Counted from the first letter of the stretch, positions 1-12,865 are shown. The stretch: DNA of 64,000 nt from Cynocephalus volans (GCF_027409185.1 NC_084478.1:82443624-82507623), one strand, 5' to 3'. Notes: generated by a model from the sequence alone, not told the origin. A program made the numbers and translations.

Positions 1-130
1 TCTTCAGCTCACTAGCACAAAGTCATTTACTTACCTATACTGAGCCTAAAGTTCCTCATCTGTCAAATGGGGATAAGACATGTTCTGCATAACTAGAGAG
101 GGTAGGTAAGAGGCTTAATAAAAAACAGTA
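1..130 (+). repeat. MIR-like SINE fragment
   Basis: The stretch reading TTCCTCATCTGTCAAATGGG, followed by a gap-rich tail, matches the conserved 3' half of MIR (the 'cctcatctgtaaaatgggg' core). It lies in the CDX4 intron 1 side of the window edge. It is an ancient, fossil element. Confidence 0.55.
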
Positions 131-354
131 TGAAAGGACAGCATAAAATTTAATGGGATGTGTATGTAAAATGGATGTTGCTAGTACTGCCAATGCTATT
201 CCCATATGTGAGTGGGAAGGGAAGGGAAATCATGGGTTAAGTATTTAAACATTTTAAATGCTTTGGTGTAACAGTAGGTCAATGGTGGAGTGATTGTGAT
301 TTGATTGATCATTTTAAAAGAAACATTAATTAAAGGGATGTTGGTTTTATACAT

Positions 355-411
355 AGAGATGTAGATAGAGATAGATAGATATGGATATAGATATAGATAT
401 GGGTATAGATA
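355..411. repeat. GATA/ATAGAT simple repeat
   Basis: An imperfect run of gata/tagat units in the CDX4 first intron, about 190 bp upstream of exon 2. A short open frame on the minus strand across it (ISISISI repeats) is a by-product of the repeat. Confidence 0.8.
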
Positions 412-599
412 TTTCAGCCACAGATAAGAATGTATTTAATGGAGAAATGGACTTATGACATCTTTGGTTCAAAAATATACCTTTTATACTTTCTTTATAC
501 TTTAAAGTAATAGATGAGGTAGTGGCTATGAGTTCTTCAACCAAAACAATCTCCAAAGAAGCAGAATAAAAGTAAACACAATGCTTTCTCCCCTAACAG

Positions 600-745
600 G
601 GAAAACCAGGACAAAAGAAAAGTATCGTGTCGTTTACACAGATCATCAAAGGTTGGAGCTGGAAAAGGAATTTCACTGTAATAGATATATCACCATCCGA
701 AGAAAATCAGAGCTGGCAGTTAACCTGGGCCTTTCTGAGAGACAG
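600..745 (+). CDS. CDX4: CDX4 exon 2 (first three quarters of homeodomain)
   Basis: This 146-bp internal exon of caudal-type homeobox 4 is preceded by a polypyrimidine-rich acceptor ending in AG at 598-599 and followed by a GTATGG donor at 746. It encodes the N-terminal arm, helices 1 and 2 and the start of helix 3: residues [20 protein letters not shown] through LGLSERQ. CDX4 is a nuclear ParaHox transcription factor acting upstream of Hox genes in posterior patterning and embryonic blood formation. The acceptor leaves the codon split in phase 1. Exon 1, with the N-terminal activation region, lies before the window. The apparent ATG at 581 is intronic and is not a start. The homeodomain tells CDX apart from other ANTP-class genes by the [17 protein letters not shown] block. 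CDX4 rather than CDX1 or CDX2 is supported by the exon 3 C-terminus and the CHIC1 linkage. Confidence 0.95.
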
Positions 746-1931
746 GTATGGCAGAAGTACAACCAACATGTCTCATATAGTCATTTCCATAGGCTGAGGT
801 TTTACAGAGGTCTGTAAGCAGGAATGGAAGAAAAACAGAGGACCAAGATATTCTCCAAGCTCTCCTAAAACTCATATCCATCCTACAGGACCTCCCAGCT
901 TAGTCTCATTGGTCTGTGGGTTTATTAACAATTGAATATGGTGGGCACCATGGGGGTATGGAAGCAAAAGATGGGAGCATAAGAAGTGGGAAGGGATTAT
1001 AACTCCCATAGAATATCATCAATCAGGTCAAAACCTTGATCTGGTTCCCCAGGTAGTCACAACCAATGGGTGAGGTGGACATTTGCAACCGTGGCAATTA
1101 TCTGATTCTTATCAGTCAAACTATAACAGTAACTGAACATCAATTCTCCTACCTGAACCCAGTTTTTCTGCTATATACAGTAGGAAATTTAATTTTCTAC
1201 ATAATTCTATGATGCCTGCCTCAAATTTAGCTTACTATGGGTACTCAATGAAGATTAAATTATGGCAAGGATCAACAGTTTTCATTCACTCAGACTTTGA
1301 AATTATATAACTATCCAATGTTTTTTTCACTTAAGTGTAGAAGTAATCCTGGAATCATAGAATTCTGGAATTGTAAATTTCATTAATGTATTGCCTTATT
1401 CCAAGCAGCTTGCATTTCAACCATGTGTGAAGGCACATTGTATCACTCTGGTCTTTATCTCCAGCAAGAGATATACAGTATTTCATCACTCTTGTTCACC
1501 CAGTTCTGTTTTATTAACCTTTTACTATTAGGAAGTTTCTCTTAATGACAAATTGCAATCACTTTTGCTATTTAAATCCCTGCCTCTTAGGAGCGCTCAT
1601 CAGCATCTGTCATTCTATCATTATTTATTTCTACCTGTGCAACAAAAGAGGTGGATGAGGTGTAATATAAAGAGCACAGCATTCAGAGTCAGTAGCCCTG
1701 GACTTGATCTCAGTTTCATTTCATGCAAGGTACTTGCCCTCTCTGAGTCTCAGCCTAATTTTTTTTAACTTGTTAAATGGGCATACTTCACATGGTCATT
1801 GTGAGCATCAAATGAAGTGATGCATATGAAAGGACTTTGTAAATGCTAAAGTTGCTGTACAATATCAGCAGTCACTATGTTAACTGCATTCAGCATGTGT
1901 CCCATTAAATACAAAACATTTTGTGTTTCAG
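746..1931 (+). other. CDX4: CDX4 intron 2
   Basis: A 1186-bp intron between GTATGG (746) and a TTTGTGTTTCAG acceptor ending at 1931. It splits the homeodomain between the glutamine and the valine that opens the VKIWFQNRRAK recognition helix, the intron position typical of Cdx genes. It contains a MIR at about 1650-1866 and no convincing coding content. Confidence 0.9.
1648..1866 (+). repeat. MIR SINE in CDX4 intron 2
   Basis: The order of blocks follows MIR: 'aagagcacagcattcagagtcag', 'cttgccctctctgagtctcag', 'gttaaatgggcat', 'gtgagcatcaaatgaa' and 'tgtaaatgctaaagt'. It is diverged and old, and ends about 65 bp before exon 3. Confidence 0.8.
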
Positions 1932-2138
1932 GTGAAAATCTGGTTTCAGAATCGCAGAGCCAAAGAGAGAAAGATGATCAAAAAGAAAATCTCCCAGTTT
2001 GAGAACAGTGGAGGCTCCGTACAAAGTGACTCTGGCTCCATCAGCCCTAGGGAACTGCCTAACGCTTTTTTCACCACCCCATCTGCTGTCCATGAATTTC
2101 AGCCTATTGAGATACAGCAGGTCATAGTCTCTGAATAA
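1932..2138 (+). CDS. CDX4: CDX4 exon 3 (recognition helix, C-terminus, stop)
   Basis: The terminal coding exon begins exactly at the valine of VKIWFQNRRAKERKMIKKK, which is helix 3 of the homeodomain and contacts the DNA major groove, plus its basic extension. It ends with the CDX4-type tail FQPIEIQQVIVSE and TAA at 2136-2138. Between them is a serine-rich linker with the SISPRELPNAFFTTPSA region. No frameshift or stop interrupts it, so the gene looks intact in the part visible here. An AATAAA at 2134-2139 overlaps the stop codon and is probably coincidental; stronger poly(A) candidates lie at 2672 and 2685. Confidence 0.95.
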   Translation: MKIWFQNRRAKERKMIKKKISQFENSGGSVQSDSGSISPRELPNAFFTTPSAVHEFQPIEIQQVIVSE

Positions 2139-2700
2139 AAAAAAGTCAAAGAGAAATGCAAAGTGCCCTTCCTTTAGTTCTAAGGTATGAGCAAGGGAGG
2201 TGGGGCAGGGTGTAATTCCATGTAAGGTAGTATTCAGAACTAGTGAACACACACAATGGTTTGAAGGTAATTCAGAGGACTCTTACTTTTAGAAACTATC
2301 CCCAGAAAACTCCTGTTATGTGCCATGCTATATATCAGTCACCGGAGAAGCTTAGTGTTAAGCTACATAATTAAAAGCTAGAATGACAGGTCCTGGGAAC
2401 TCTGTTCACAATTTCATAAACTTGCTTGTGTGAACAGACTATAAAAGACAGTTCTGCCAAGAGGCTCGTTTGTGTATGTGTACTTGTGTTTGTTATTTGA
2501 TGAGGGGTTTTTTAGTGGTCATTTCTAGGGGGTGGGAAGAAGGTAAGCAGAAATTTATCTATTTCTAGCTACCTTTTCAAGTGCTTAATTCAAAAGCTAA
2601 CAGAATTTTCATAACAAGGTAAATGTTTAAAAAATCATCAGGAGATGATTCTGAATTCGTTGCCACTGGTTAATAAAAATAACAAATAAAAAAGGCCATT
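2139..2700 (+). other. CDX4: Probable CDX4 3'UTR and poly(A) signals
   Basis: Non-repetitive sequence downstream of the stop codon holds two AATAAA hexamers close together (2672-2677 and 2685-2690) that could end the transcript. The exact cleavage site cannot be read from sequence alone. Confidence 0.5.
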
Positions 2701-3829
2701 TTGTCTCTTGATCATATTTGTTTGACATCAATTATCTCATTTCTGAACTTCCAACTTGCAGTGCCAACTTCAAACCTTGTCAAAACAATGAAATCAAACT
2801 AGAACAATGTAGGTCAGCTTGATTGAATCATCAGCAAATAAGCTCTCCCACCCTTCTGTCTTTCCACTCCCATTACTGTCACAGTTGAGTACCAGTCAGA
2901 CTTCCACAAGGATGGTGTGAACTGGTCTATAGCCCCTCCCTGCTATCACCTTTCAACCTGTTCAGTTTTAACCATATCACATCATGTCAATGCAGTGTAA
3001 CCCGAGGAGCTGCAGTTTACAGATTACCAACATACAACTTAGCTAAGTAAAGGGGCTACAGTGAACAGAGTTTCCTGGAGTTTTTGGTGTTGGTTCAGTA
3101 CACTCTTTGCATATCAAAGTGGTCAAAGGCTAGATTCTAAGTATTTTAGAATTGAGATGTTTTAAAGGAAAGGTTGATTAATGTAAAAAAGAAATTAGAG
3201 CACAACTTTCTTCTATTTTTCAAGATTTATCTTCAGAGTTCTTAAGAAAATTAGAATTTTGAGCACAACTACCTGACTTTGAGTTGGAGTAAGAAATTTA
3301 TCCTTCCTCTTTTTATGAAAATTTCAGAAAGAGAGTTTACTTTCTATGACTGCTCCTAAGGATACATCATTTAGCCCTGAAAAGATTTAAGGGAAAAATC
3401 CTTCTATCTTTGATATGACCTCTTGGAATTATATTCTTCACAACACATTTATGAGGAAGGTATCAATTGCCCCATCTTACTGGTAAGGAAACTGAAGTGT
3501 GAGCAATCAGGTAACTTTCCAAAGACACATAGCAAGACATTGTGGATATTGATGAGAATCCCTAGCTACAAAGGGATCATCAAAACATCCTCCTTGGTCT
3601 TTAACGACAGGTCCACCCCACTCCTCTCTATTGATTTGGTATCTGAATATACCATTGCAATTGCACACAGCTCCCTAAACACCAATCAATAGGTAATTAT
3701 CACCTAGGAATGCAGCCTTAACTCTTTGTTTTTCATCCGCCTTACCTTCCCAGTCAGTGAATTTGAGGCTTCTACTAATAATCTTTTTTTTTCCCCCAGA
3801 GGGCACCAAACTGTCACATGACTTTGGGG
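2701..3829. other. Intergenic, with one ancient SINE-like relic
   Basis: AT-rich sequence with no credible gene. Around 3430-3540 the series 'ttatgaggaaggta...ccccatcttactggtaaggaaactga' resembles the MIR/L2-type relic seen throughout mammalian genomes. A 9-T run at 3784 is not clearly the tail of the next L1. Confidence 0.5.
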
Positions 3830-4592
3830 GGTTATGAATATTCATGAGATACAGAGCTGATTGTCATCCCTTGTGCCCAAGATATGAAGGCCAGATTCAT
3901 ACTGGCAGCATGCCCATTACCACAAACTGTGTTTGTCCCCCACCCAATTATCCCCAACCTCCCTCCCCCTCTCCTTCCCCCCTACTTTGTATCCCAAAGT
4001 ATGTTCTCTCCCTCTGCAAATCCAACACACCACTGTGGTCTTTCTTTCCTTCCTTTTCTTTCTCTCTTAGCTCCCACATATGAGTGAGTACATGCAGTAT
4101 TTATCCCTCTGTGCTTTATTTCACTCAAGATAAGTTTCTCCAGGCTCATCCATGCTGTTGCTAATGGGAGTATTTCATTCTTTTTTATGGCAGAGTAGTA
4201 TTCCATGGTGTATATATACCACATTTTCCTTATCCAATCATTCATCAATGGACATTTAGGTTAGTTCTGTGTCTTGGCTATTGTAAACAGAGCTGTGATA
4301 AAGTGCAGGAGTGCAGGTATGCCTTTGACATGATGATTTCCATTCCTCTGGGGATATACCCAGAAGTGGGATTGCTGGATCATATGGAAGATCTATCTGT
4401 GGTTGTTTAAGAAATCTCCATACTATTTTCCATAGTGGTTGTACTAATTTACAGTTCCACCAACAGTGCAGGAGTGTTCCCTTCTCTCCACATCCTCACC
4501 AGCATTTGTTGTTCACCATCTTTTTTATTATAGCCAGTCTAACTGGGGTGAGGTGGTACTACAAACCACTTCTGAAGGAAATTAATAATCTT
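3830..4592 (-). mobile_element. L1 3' end, minus strand, with inverted 5' tip
   Basis: Read on the minus strand this is the C-terminal ORF2 region ([20 protein letters not shown]) followed by a 3'UTR of the type that ends in 'gaatattcataacc'. At about 4558 the orientation flips: some 33 bp matching + strand ORF2 (compare 11127-11160, encoding NYKPLLKEI) are attached. This is the signature of twin priming at insertion. No poly(A) remains at the low-coordinate end. Confidence 0.85.
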
Positions 4593-5985
4593 AATAATGC
4601 CTTACATGTGTGTGATATTTTATATTTTTCAGTGCACTTTTACACCTGTCATTTTATTTGGCCCAGTACCCTTATGAGATATATAAGAACTACTATCCCA
4701 TTTTGTAGAGATAGCAGACTAGAGACTAGAAGGGTTCGAGTATCTTTGGTAAACCAATTAACTTCTCTTAGCCTAGGTCTCTATATTGTGGAGGGTGGTG
4801 GTGATAAGAACAGATCAATTTAAATTCCCTATCTCTTTAAAAAGTTACTGCCTTTCCAGTAAGTCAAAGGGAAAATCTAGGAAGAACACTCAAGTGCATT
4901 GAATCAATGAATATTTACTGAGTGCCTACTCTGTGCCAGGCACTGTTCTAGGGTTTCTTGACTCCCCAGACAACACATATTCTACTCTACCTCACTGCTT
5001 CTAATAAATTTTGGGTGAACTACATAGCATGCTAATTGGCTGGCAGGCAATCTGAAGAGCTGAACATAGAAAATCAGCATTGAAATTGGACCGGAAGGTG
5101 GCAGGAGTGGGTAGGGTTGTTACTTGTCTGCATATATTCAAAACAGTTTTCTCATTCCCAACACCCATCCTCACAAAAGGTAGACCTTCAACTATAGCAG
5201 TTGGATTTTCACAAGAATTGCTTTTTCTGCTGTAAACTTTTGTTACATGGAGAAGAGTTATTTTCCTGTTTTTATAGATTCTGAATCTCTGGAATCTGCA
5301 AAAAGAACCCTCCCCAAAACGGAGCACATTGCAGCCACTTCTTCTAAGAAAACATGTTTATTCTTTCTGAGACCTGAGAAAAAATACACCCCCATACTTT
5401 TATGGCTAGATTATGGTAGTGTATGCTGAAGATAGGCAGAAAAAAGAAGACTAAAACACCAAAGCTCAGAAGCTGCATTCAAAGTAGATTTTAATGAAGA
5501 TTTTTTTTTTTCTGGTTGAGGCAGAGGCAGGAATGAAAACATACCAAATGGCTAACAGTGTTTATTTAGGGTAGTGGGATTACAGAGGATTTTTTTCTTT
5601 TCATTACTTTTCAAATTTATAATGTTATATAATATGAAAAAAAAAAGTTTCTTTAAGAAAATGTTTTTACCCCAAATATTTCTTTAGTTTAAATCAAGCA
5701 ATTTGCAGACTTTAGAATCCTCCTTGCAACTTATTCAAGTGGTTCAATCTTCCAGTACCTTTCTTAAGGCCCTTGATCTTATCTGAGAGTTGTTTGTGTG
5801 GAGCTGCAAAGAAAGTTCTTTTGGAGGATCTGGCTTTTTTTTTTTTTTTTCTGAGGAGGAAGGAAGCAAGGTCCAAGGAAAGTTTTCCACTCTTGGCTCA
5901 GATACAGAGACTCTGGCTGCTTTTCTTGGTTGGAACATTTTGATACTGCCAAGCCAAGTCAAGAAGGGAAGGACGGGCCAACAAG
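4593..5985. other. Intergenic with L2/MIR-like relics
   Basis: Old relics are suggested at 4640-4760 ('cacctgtcattttatttggcccagtacccttatgag') and at 4905-4955 ('tttactgagtgcctactctgtgccaggcactgt'), both common mammalian L2/MIR-type blocks. T-runs occur at 5501 and 5831. Open frames here are short and have no recognisable product. Confidence 0.45.
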
Positions 5986-6180
5986 GGAGAGAGTGGTGGA
6001 AGGGAGAGCTATATTATAACAGGGTATGAGGAACATTTGGGGGATGGTAGATATGTTTACTATCTTAATTTTAGTGATTTCATGAGTGTATACATATGTC
6101 AAAACTCATCAACTTTTATACTTTAAATGTGAGAAGCTCCTTGTATGTCAATTATGCATTAAGAAAAACAAAATAAAACA
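5986..6180 (+). repeat. Probable old L1M 3'UTR fragment
   Basis: The pattern of 'gtaccttgatt'-type text replaced here by 'atgtttactatcttaattttagtgatttcatgagtgtatacatatgtcaaaactcatc' is typical of ancient L1M 3' tails, and it ends in an A-rich stretch. Assigned by eye only. Confidence 0.4.
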
Positions 6181-6489
6181 CAGCAGAGTGGTTGCAACAC
6201 TGATAACAAAAAAGAAGGGAAGGGATTGCTAAAGGATTTAATCTATGAAAACAGTCACTTTATGTAAACTAGGTTCAGCCCCCCAGGTAGGGATCACTTG
6301 CTTCTGTATTTATGTCTGAATGTGCTACTAAGGAGGGATGCCAAAAATTGATAATCATGGGAATGGGTTTGGAGGGTACAGGGAGACTGATTATGTAAGC
6401 ATTGAATCTTCAAAGTGACAATTCAAACCAAAGATGTGCCCTACTATGTGTCTTAGGAACAATATTTGTCAGTTGGTAGTAAAAGTAGA

Positions 6490-6640
6490 TGGTATGGTAT
6501 AAGAAGCACTGAACTGGAAAATGAGACCTAAGTCTAGTTCAAGTTTTAGCTAATTCTGAAACTAAATAGCTATGCAATTTTTGGTTGTCACTTCACCAAT
6601 AAGGGTCTCTGTTTCATTTGTAAAATCTGAAGATTTGACT
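6490..6640 (+). repeat. MIR-like SINE
   Basis: A diverged MIR with 'gcactgaactggaaaatgagacctaagtctag', 'ttttggttgtcacttcaccaataagggtctctgtttcatttgtaaaatc'. It lies just before the CA microsatellite. Confidence 0.6.
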
Positions 6641-6754
6641 TGAATTTAAGGGCTTATTTCAGCTTTAATTTCTACTTGATGTCTTGGGAAGACCCCATAT
6701 ATTTTCCCCCTTCCTCACCATTCACACAAAATAAAACATACTCAGGCTCACACA

Positions 6755-6760
6755 TGTGCG

Positions 6761-6836
<76 letters not shown>
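6755..6836. repeat. (CG)n/(CA)n microsatellite
   Basis: A short CG alternation (about 6761-6770) runs into an uninterrupted CA tract of about 66 bp. Alternating purine-pyrimidine DNA of this kind can adopt Z-DNA. Open frames crossing it on both strands (THTHTH, VCVCVC) are artefacts. Confidence 0.95.
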
Positions 6837-6837
<1 letters not shown>

Positions 6838-7404
6838 CTTGGTTTTCCAGGGCTTAAAATACACTGTTGGGAGATTGAGTGCTTTGGTCTCAAAGACTTT
6901 TTCTGTCTTACAGAGTTTACCATGGGGACTTACCCTTTCAGAATCCCTGTGTCTCCATCTATAAAATGTGGATCTTGAGCTTAATCTTACCAATCTCTGA
7001 AATTCTAGGTCTGTGGGTCTCTAATTAAAATACAAATGTCACTGGAAGAGGAAGGCATTTAAGCTGCTACCAGTCATTTTTTCTAATACCCTTCCAACTA
7101 GAAAAACCTTGGAAACACCTGGCTCTCAGTAGATCACAGGTGAATGTCCCCCCAAATAGGAAAGCAGACTCTGAGACAGGAGAAGGATATCACAAAATAA
7201 CAAACTCAAATTTCTTGGACTTTAGAAGTTTGCATTTAGTTGTACTTGTCCACACACACATTTATGATTCTCCCCTATGGATGAGGAAAGCAGTAAGTCA
7301 AATCTCTTCCAGGGAAAATGGGAAAAATTCTCCTCTCTCTTCTTCTGCTTAGTGTCTCCTGACTCTGCTGGTGTGATGAAATAAAAGTGAATGCAAAATG
7401 GAGC

Positions 7405-7880
7405 CTGTAACAGGTTGAGCGGTTGCTCCCCAAAAGACATCTCCACATCTTAATTCTCAAAATTTTGAATAATAGCTTATATCACAAAAGAGTAAATCTT
7501 ATATGACAAAAGATGTGATTAGATTAAGGAACTTGAGAGGAGGATCTTATTCTGATTATCTGGGTGGGCCCTACATATAATCAATCATGGGTCTGCCTTT
7601 ATAAGATAGAGGAAGAATGATATTACAAAGAGAAGAAGAGGAGGCAATATAAACTTGGAGTGGTGCGTCCAAAACCCAAGGAAGGCCTAGAGCCATGAGA
7701 AGCTGGAAGAGGCAATAAACAGATTTTTCCCTAAAGTATCTGGAAACAGTGGCTTTGCTGACACCTAGGTTTTGTCCTTCTGGCTTCCAGAAGTATGAAA
7801 ATATATATTTCTGTTGTTTTAAGCCACCAAGTTTATGGAAATTTGTTATGGCAGCCACAGGAAATGAATACAGAGCCTTT
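7405..7880 (+). repeat. MaLR LTR (MLT1-like)
   Basis: Solitary LTR relic of the mammalian apparent LTR retrotransposon family. Diagnostic text runs from 'ctccccaaaagacatctccacatcttaat' to 'gggtgggcccta', then 'ttctgttgttttaagccaccaagttta', ending 'aggaaatgaatacag'. Strongly diverged. Confidence 0.75.
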
Positions 7881-7957
7881 GCCAAGGGTAAATAAGTCAT
7901 CAACCTCCCTCCTTTCCATAAAATGTTTAGTCAAGAAAAAAATCAACCTTGCAGCAA

Positions 7958-10900
7958 TGCCAGCAAAAATGGCAGAGTAGGCAGCTCCAAGGGTCTATTC
8001 CTTCACAGATCTAGAAGATGGTCTTTTCAAACTAACCCAGGCAGAAAAAAGAATTTAAAATAATGAAGAAAATCTAAGAGAGATAGCAGACAACCTCAAG
8101 TGCTCGGACATCCAAATTGTGGGAATTCCAGAAGGGAGGAGAAAGAAAAAGGTATTGAAAACCAACTCAAGAAAATAATAACAGAAAACTTCCCAGGAGT
8201 GAGGAGAGATGCAGACATTCAGATCCAGGAAGCTCAAAGGTCCCTAAACAGATTCAATTCAAAAAGATCCTCTCCAAGACACTCTGTAGTCAAATTTGCA
8301 AAGGTCAAAGAAAAAGAGAAATCTAAAGCCAGCAAGAGAAAAGTGCCAAGTCATCCATAAGGAAACCCCTATCAGACTAACAGCAGACTTCTCAACTGAA
8401 ACCTTATAGGCCAGAAGAAAGTGGAATGATATATTCAAAACACTAAAAGAAAAAAATTGCCAGCCAAGAATTATTTACCCAGCAAGGCTCTCCTTCAGAT
8501 ATGGGGGGAGAAAATAGTGTATTTCTCAGACTAACAAAAATTGTGGGAGTTCACAACCAGCCATGCAAGAAATTCTCAAGGGAGTACTTCATCTGGAATC
8601 TAAATAATGATGATCACTATCATGAATACGCAAGAAAGAGCAAAACCCAATGTTAAAACAAAAATGCCAGTGAGAAAGGGAAAGAAGCTAAAACATGCCA
8701 CCTCAAATTTCCACCTAACATTGAAGAAGAGAAATAAAAGGGGAAGTAATGATCAAAACATATTTAAATCTTCTAAACAAAAAGCAATTAAATGAAAGGT
8801 ATTAAACACTACCTGTCAATAACTACCCTAAATGTGAATAGATTAAACTCCCCATTCAAAAGACACAGACTGATTGATTGGATTAAAAAGCTAGACTCAA
8901 GAACATGCTGTCTTCAAGAGACCCACTTCAGCTGTAGAGACACACACAGACAAAAAGTAAAGGGATAGCAAAAGATATACCATGCAAATGGAAACCAAAA
9001 ATAATAAAATAGACTTTAAACCAAAAAAACATAAAAAGAGACAAAGAAGGCCACTATACAATGATAAAAGGATCTATCCAGTGAGAAGACATAACATCAT
9101 AAATATGTATACATCCAATACTGGAGCACCCAGATATATAAAGCAAACACTCTTAGACCTAAAGAAAGAAATAGGCCCTAATACATTAATAGTGGGTGAT
9201 CTGAACACCCCTCTCTCAGTATGGAACAGATCTTCCAGGCAACAAATCAACAAAGAGACACAGGACTTAAACTACACCTTAGACCAAATGGACCTGGCAG
9301 ATATATACAGAACATTTCACCCAACAACAAAAGAATATACTTTCTTCTCATCACACATGGAACATTCTCCAGGATATAACACATATTAGGTCACAAACCT
9401 AGTCTCAGCTAATTTAAAAAAAATGAAATCATTCCAAGTATCTTTTCAGACCACAATGGACTAAAACTGCAAATCAATAACAAGGAAAACTCTAGAAACT
9501 ATATAAATACATGGAAACTAAACAATATGGTCCTGAATGACCTATGGTCCCAAGAAGAAATTAAATAGGAAATCAAAAAATTTCTTGAAACTAATGAAAA
9601 TAAAGACACATCATACCAAAACCTGTGGGATACTGCAAAAGCAGAACTAAGAGGGAAATTTACTGCAATAAATGCTTACATCAAAAGAATGGAAAGACAA
9701 TATAAACAACCTAATTCTATACCTCAAAAAACTAGAAAAACAACAACAATCCAATCCTAAAGGTAGTAGGTGGAAAGAAACAATTAAGATCCAAGCAGAA
9801 CTAAGAGAAATAGAGATGCAAAAAACAATAGAAAAGATCAATGAAATAAAAAGTTGTTTTTTTTTTCTTGGAAGATAAATAAAGTAGACAAACCATTAGC
9901 TAAGTTAACAAATAAAAAAAATAAAATAAAGAAGAGAGAAGACCCAAATAACAAATACCAGAAATGAAAAGGGAGACATTACAACCAATACCACAGAAAC
10001 ATGAAGAATCATTAGAGAGTACTATAAACAACTGTATGACAACAAATATGAAAACCTGGAAGATATGAACAAGTTTCTGGACACATACAATATATCCAGA
10101 CTGAACCAAGAAGAGACAGAAAACCTGAACAGACCAATAACAAGCAACAAAAATGAAGAGGTACAGCAACCTTCTAACAAAGAAAAGCCCGGGTCTGGAT
10201 GGCTTTATAGCTGAATTCTATTAAACTTTTCAAGAGGAATTAATATCAATTCTCCTCAAACTATTCCAAAAAATTGAAAGAGAAGCTACTCTCCCAAACT
10301 CATTCTATGAGGCTAACATAACTCTGATAAGAAAACCAGATAAAGACACAACAACAACAACAACAAAACTACAGGCTGATATCCTTGATGAATCTAGATG
10401 CAAAAATCCTCAACAAAATATGAGCAATCAGAATACAGCAACATACTAAAAAAATTATACACTATGATCAAGTGGGATTCATCCCAGGGATGCAAGGATG
10501 GTTCAATATATGAAAGTCAAAAAATGTGATACATCATATCAACAAACTCAAGGACAAAGACCATAAGATTATCTCAACAGATGCAGAAAAAGCATTTGAC
10601 AAAATTCAACATCCCTTCATGATAAAGACTCTCAACAAATTAGGTATAAAAGGAAAATATCTCAACACAATAACAGCCACTTATGACAAGTCCACCACTA
10701 GTATCATTCTGAATGGGGAAAAACTGAAGGCCTTTCCCTTATGAACAGGAACAAGACAAGGATATCTACTCTCATCACTTCTATTTAACATAGTTCTGGA
10801 GGTACTACCAGAGGAATCAGGCAAGAGAAAGAAATAAAGGGAATCCACATTGGAACAGATGAAGTCAAACTTTCCCTATTTGCAGATGACATGATACTAT

Positions 10901-12865
10901 ATATAGAAAAACTTAAACACTCTATCAAAAAACTCCTAGAACTGGTTAATAATTTCAGTAACGTTGCAGGATATAAAATAAATGCCCCCAAAACAGTTGC
11001 CTTTATATACTCAAATACTGAACTAACAGAAAGAGAAATAGAGTAAGCCCATTTATAACTGTCAAAAAAAAAAAAAAAACCTAGGGATCAATTTAACCAA
11101 GGAGGTGAAAGATCTCTACACTGAGAACTACAAACCACTTCTGAAAGAAATTAAAGAATACACAAAAAGATGGAAAGATATTCCCTGCTCTTGGATTGGA
11201 AGAATTAACATTGTGAAAATGTCTATACTATCCAAAGCAATCTACAGATTCAATGCAATCCCCATCAAAATACCAGTGACATTCTTCACAGAAATGGAAA
11301 AAACAATCTTACCCTTCATATGGAACAACAAAAGGCCCCAAATAGCCAAAGCAATCCTGAGCAAACAAAAAAAAAAAAAGCCAGAGGCATAACACTACCT
11401 GACTTCAAATTATACTACAAAGCTATTGTAACCAAAACAATATGGTACTGATATAAAAATAGACATTCACACCACTGGAGTAGAATTGAGAACCCAGAAA
11501 TCATCCCTCAGGCTTACAGCCATCTGATATTGGACAAGGCAATAAAAATCTACATTGGGGAAAAGACTGCCTGTTCATCAAGTGGTGCTGGGAAAACTGG
11601 ATACCCATATGCAAAAGAATGAAACTAGATATGCATCTCTCACCATACACTAAAATCAACTCAAAATGGATTAAAGACTTATGTATAAGACCTGAAACTG
11701 TAACATTACTAAGGGAAAATATAGGTTAAACACTTCAGCAACTAGGTCTGGGCACAGACTTTATGAACAGGAGCCCAAAAGCACAAGCAGGAAAAGAAAA
11801 AGTAAAGAAATGGGACTATATGAAACTAAAAAGCTTCTGCACAGCAAAGGAAACAATCAACAGAGTAAAATGACAACCTACAGAGTAGGAGAAAATTTTT
11901 GCTAACTATGCATCTGACAAAGGGTTAATATCTATAATATACAAGTAACTCAAACAATTATATAGTAAAAAAAAACAACCCAATTAAAAAATGGGCAAAG
12001 GAGCTGAATAGACGTTTTTCAAAGGAAGATATACAAATGGCCAACAGGTATATGAAAAAAATGCTCAACATCACCAGTCATCAGGGAAATGCAAATTAAA
12101 ACTACATTGAGATACCACCTCACCCCAGTTAGACTGGCTATAATCAAAAAGACAGTGAATAACAAATGCTGGTGAGGGTGTGGATAGAAGGGAACACTCC
12201 TACACTGTTGGTGGGACTTTAAATTAGTACAACCACTATGGAAAACAGTATGGAGGTTTCTCAAACTACAGATAGATCTTCCATACAATCCCACTTCTGG
12301 GTATATACTCAGAGGAATGGAAATCATCATGTTGAAGGGATACCTGCACTCCCATGTTCATTGCAGCTCTGTTTACAATAGCCAAGACATGGAACAAACT
12401 TAAATGTCCATTGATGGATGACTGGATAAGGAAAATGTGGTATAAATACACCATGGAATACTACTCTGACATAAAAAAGAATGAAATACTCCCATTTGCC
12501 ACAACATGGATGAGCCTGGAGAAACTTACATTGAGTGAAATAAGCAAAGCACAAAGGGATAAATACCACATTTATTCATTCATATGTGGGAGATAAGAGA
12601 GAAAGAAGGAAGGAAAGAAAGACCAACATAGAGCATTGGACTTGCAGAGGGAGAGAACATTCCTTGGGCTACAAAGTGGAGTGGGGGAGAAAGTGGGAGG
12701 GAGAACGAGGTTGGGGATAATTGGGTGGGGGGACACAGGGTACAAATGCTATTTGTGGTAATGGGTATGCTGCCAGTATGAATCTGGCCCTCACATCTGG
12801 GCACGAGGTGTGACAATTAGCTCTGTGTCTTATGAATATTCATAACCAATAAAAAATAGACAGTA
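7958..12865 (+). mobile_element. L1, nearly complete but decayed, + strand
   Basis: It begins with a short 5' tip ('aaaatggcagagtaggcagctcc') that jumps at about 8035 into the middle of ORF1, so most of the 5'UTR and ORF1 N-terminus are deleted. ORF1 C-terminal remnants run from 8060 to 8600. ORF2 runs from about 8800 to 12595, broken by many stops. Endonuclease text is at 8982-9389, the reverse-transcriptase block including FADDM-type coding at about 10880, and the C-terminus at 12354-12596. The 3'UTR ends 'gaatattcataaccaataaaaa', the same 3' end type as at 3830 and 43780. Confidence 0.9.

Noticed and set aside
581-583. ATG at 581 as a CDX4 start
   Set aside because: It lies in the splice acceptor region of exon 2. 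The true start is in exon 1 outside the window.
2134-2139. AATAAA at the CDX4 stop as the main poly(A) site
   Set aside because: It overlaps the stop codon and would leave almost no 3'UTR. Paired signals at 2672 and 2685 are better candidates.
6640-6993. Open frames on both strands across the CA repeat
   Set aside because: They encode only THTHTH or VCVCVC runs from the microsatellite and have no relatives.
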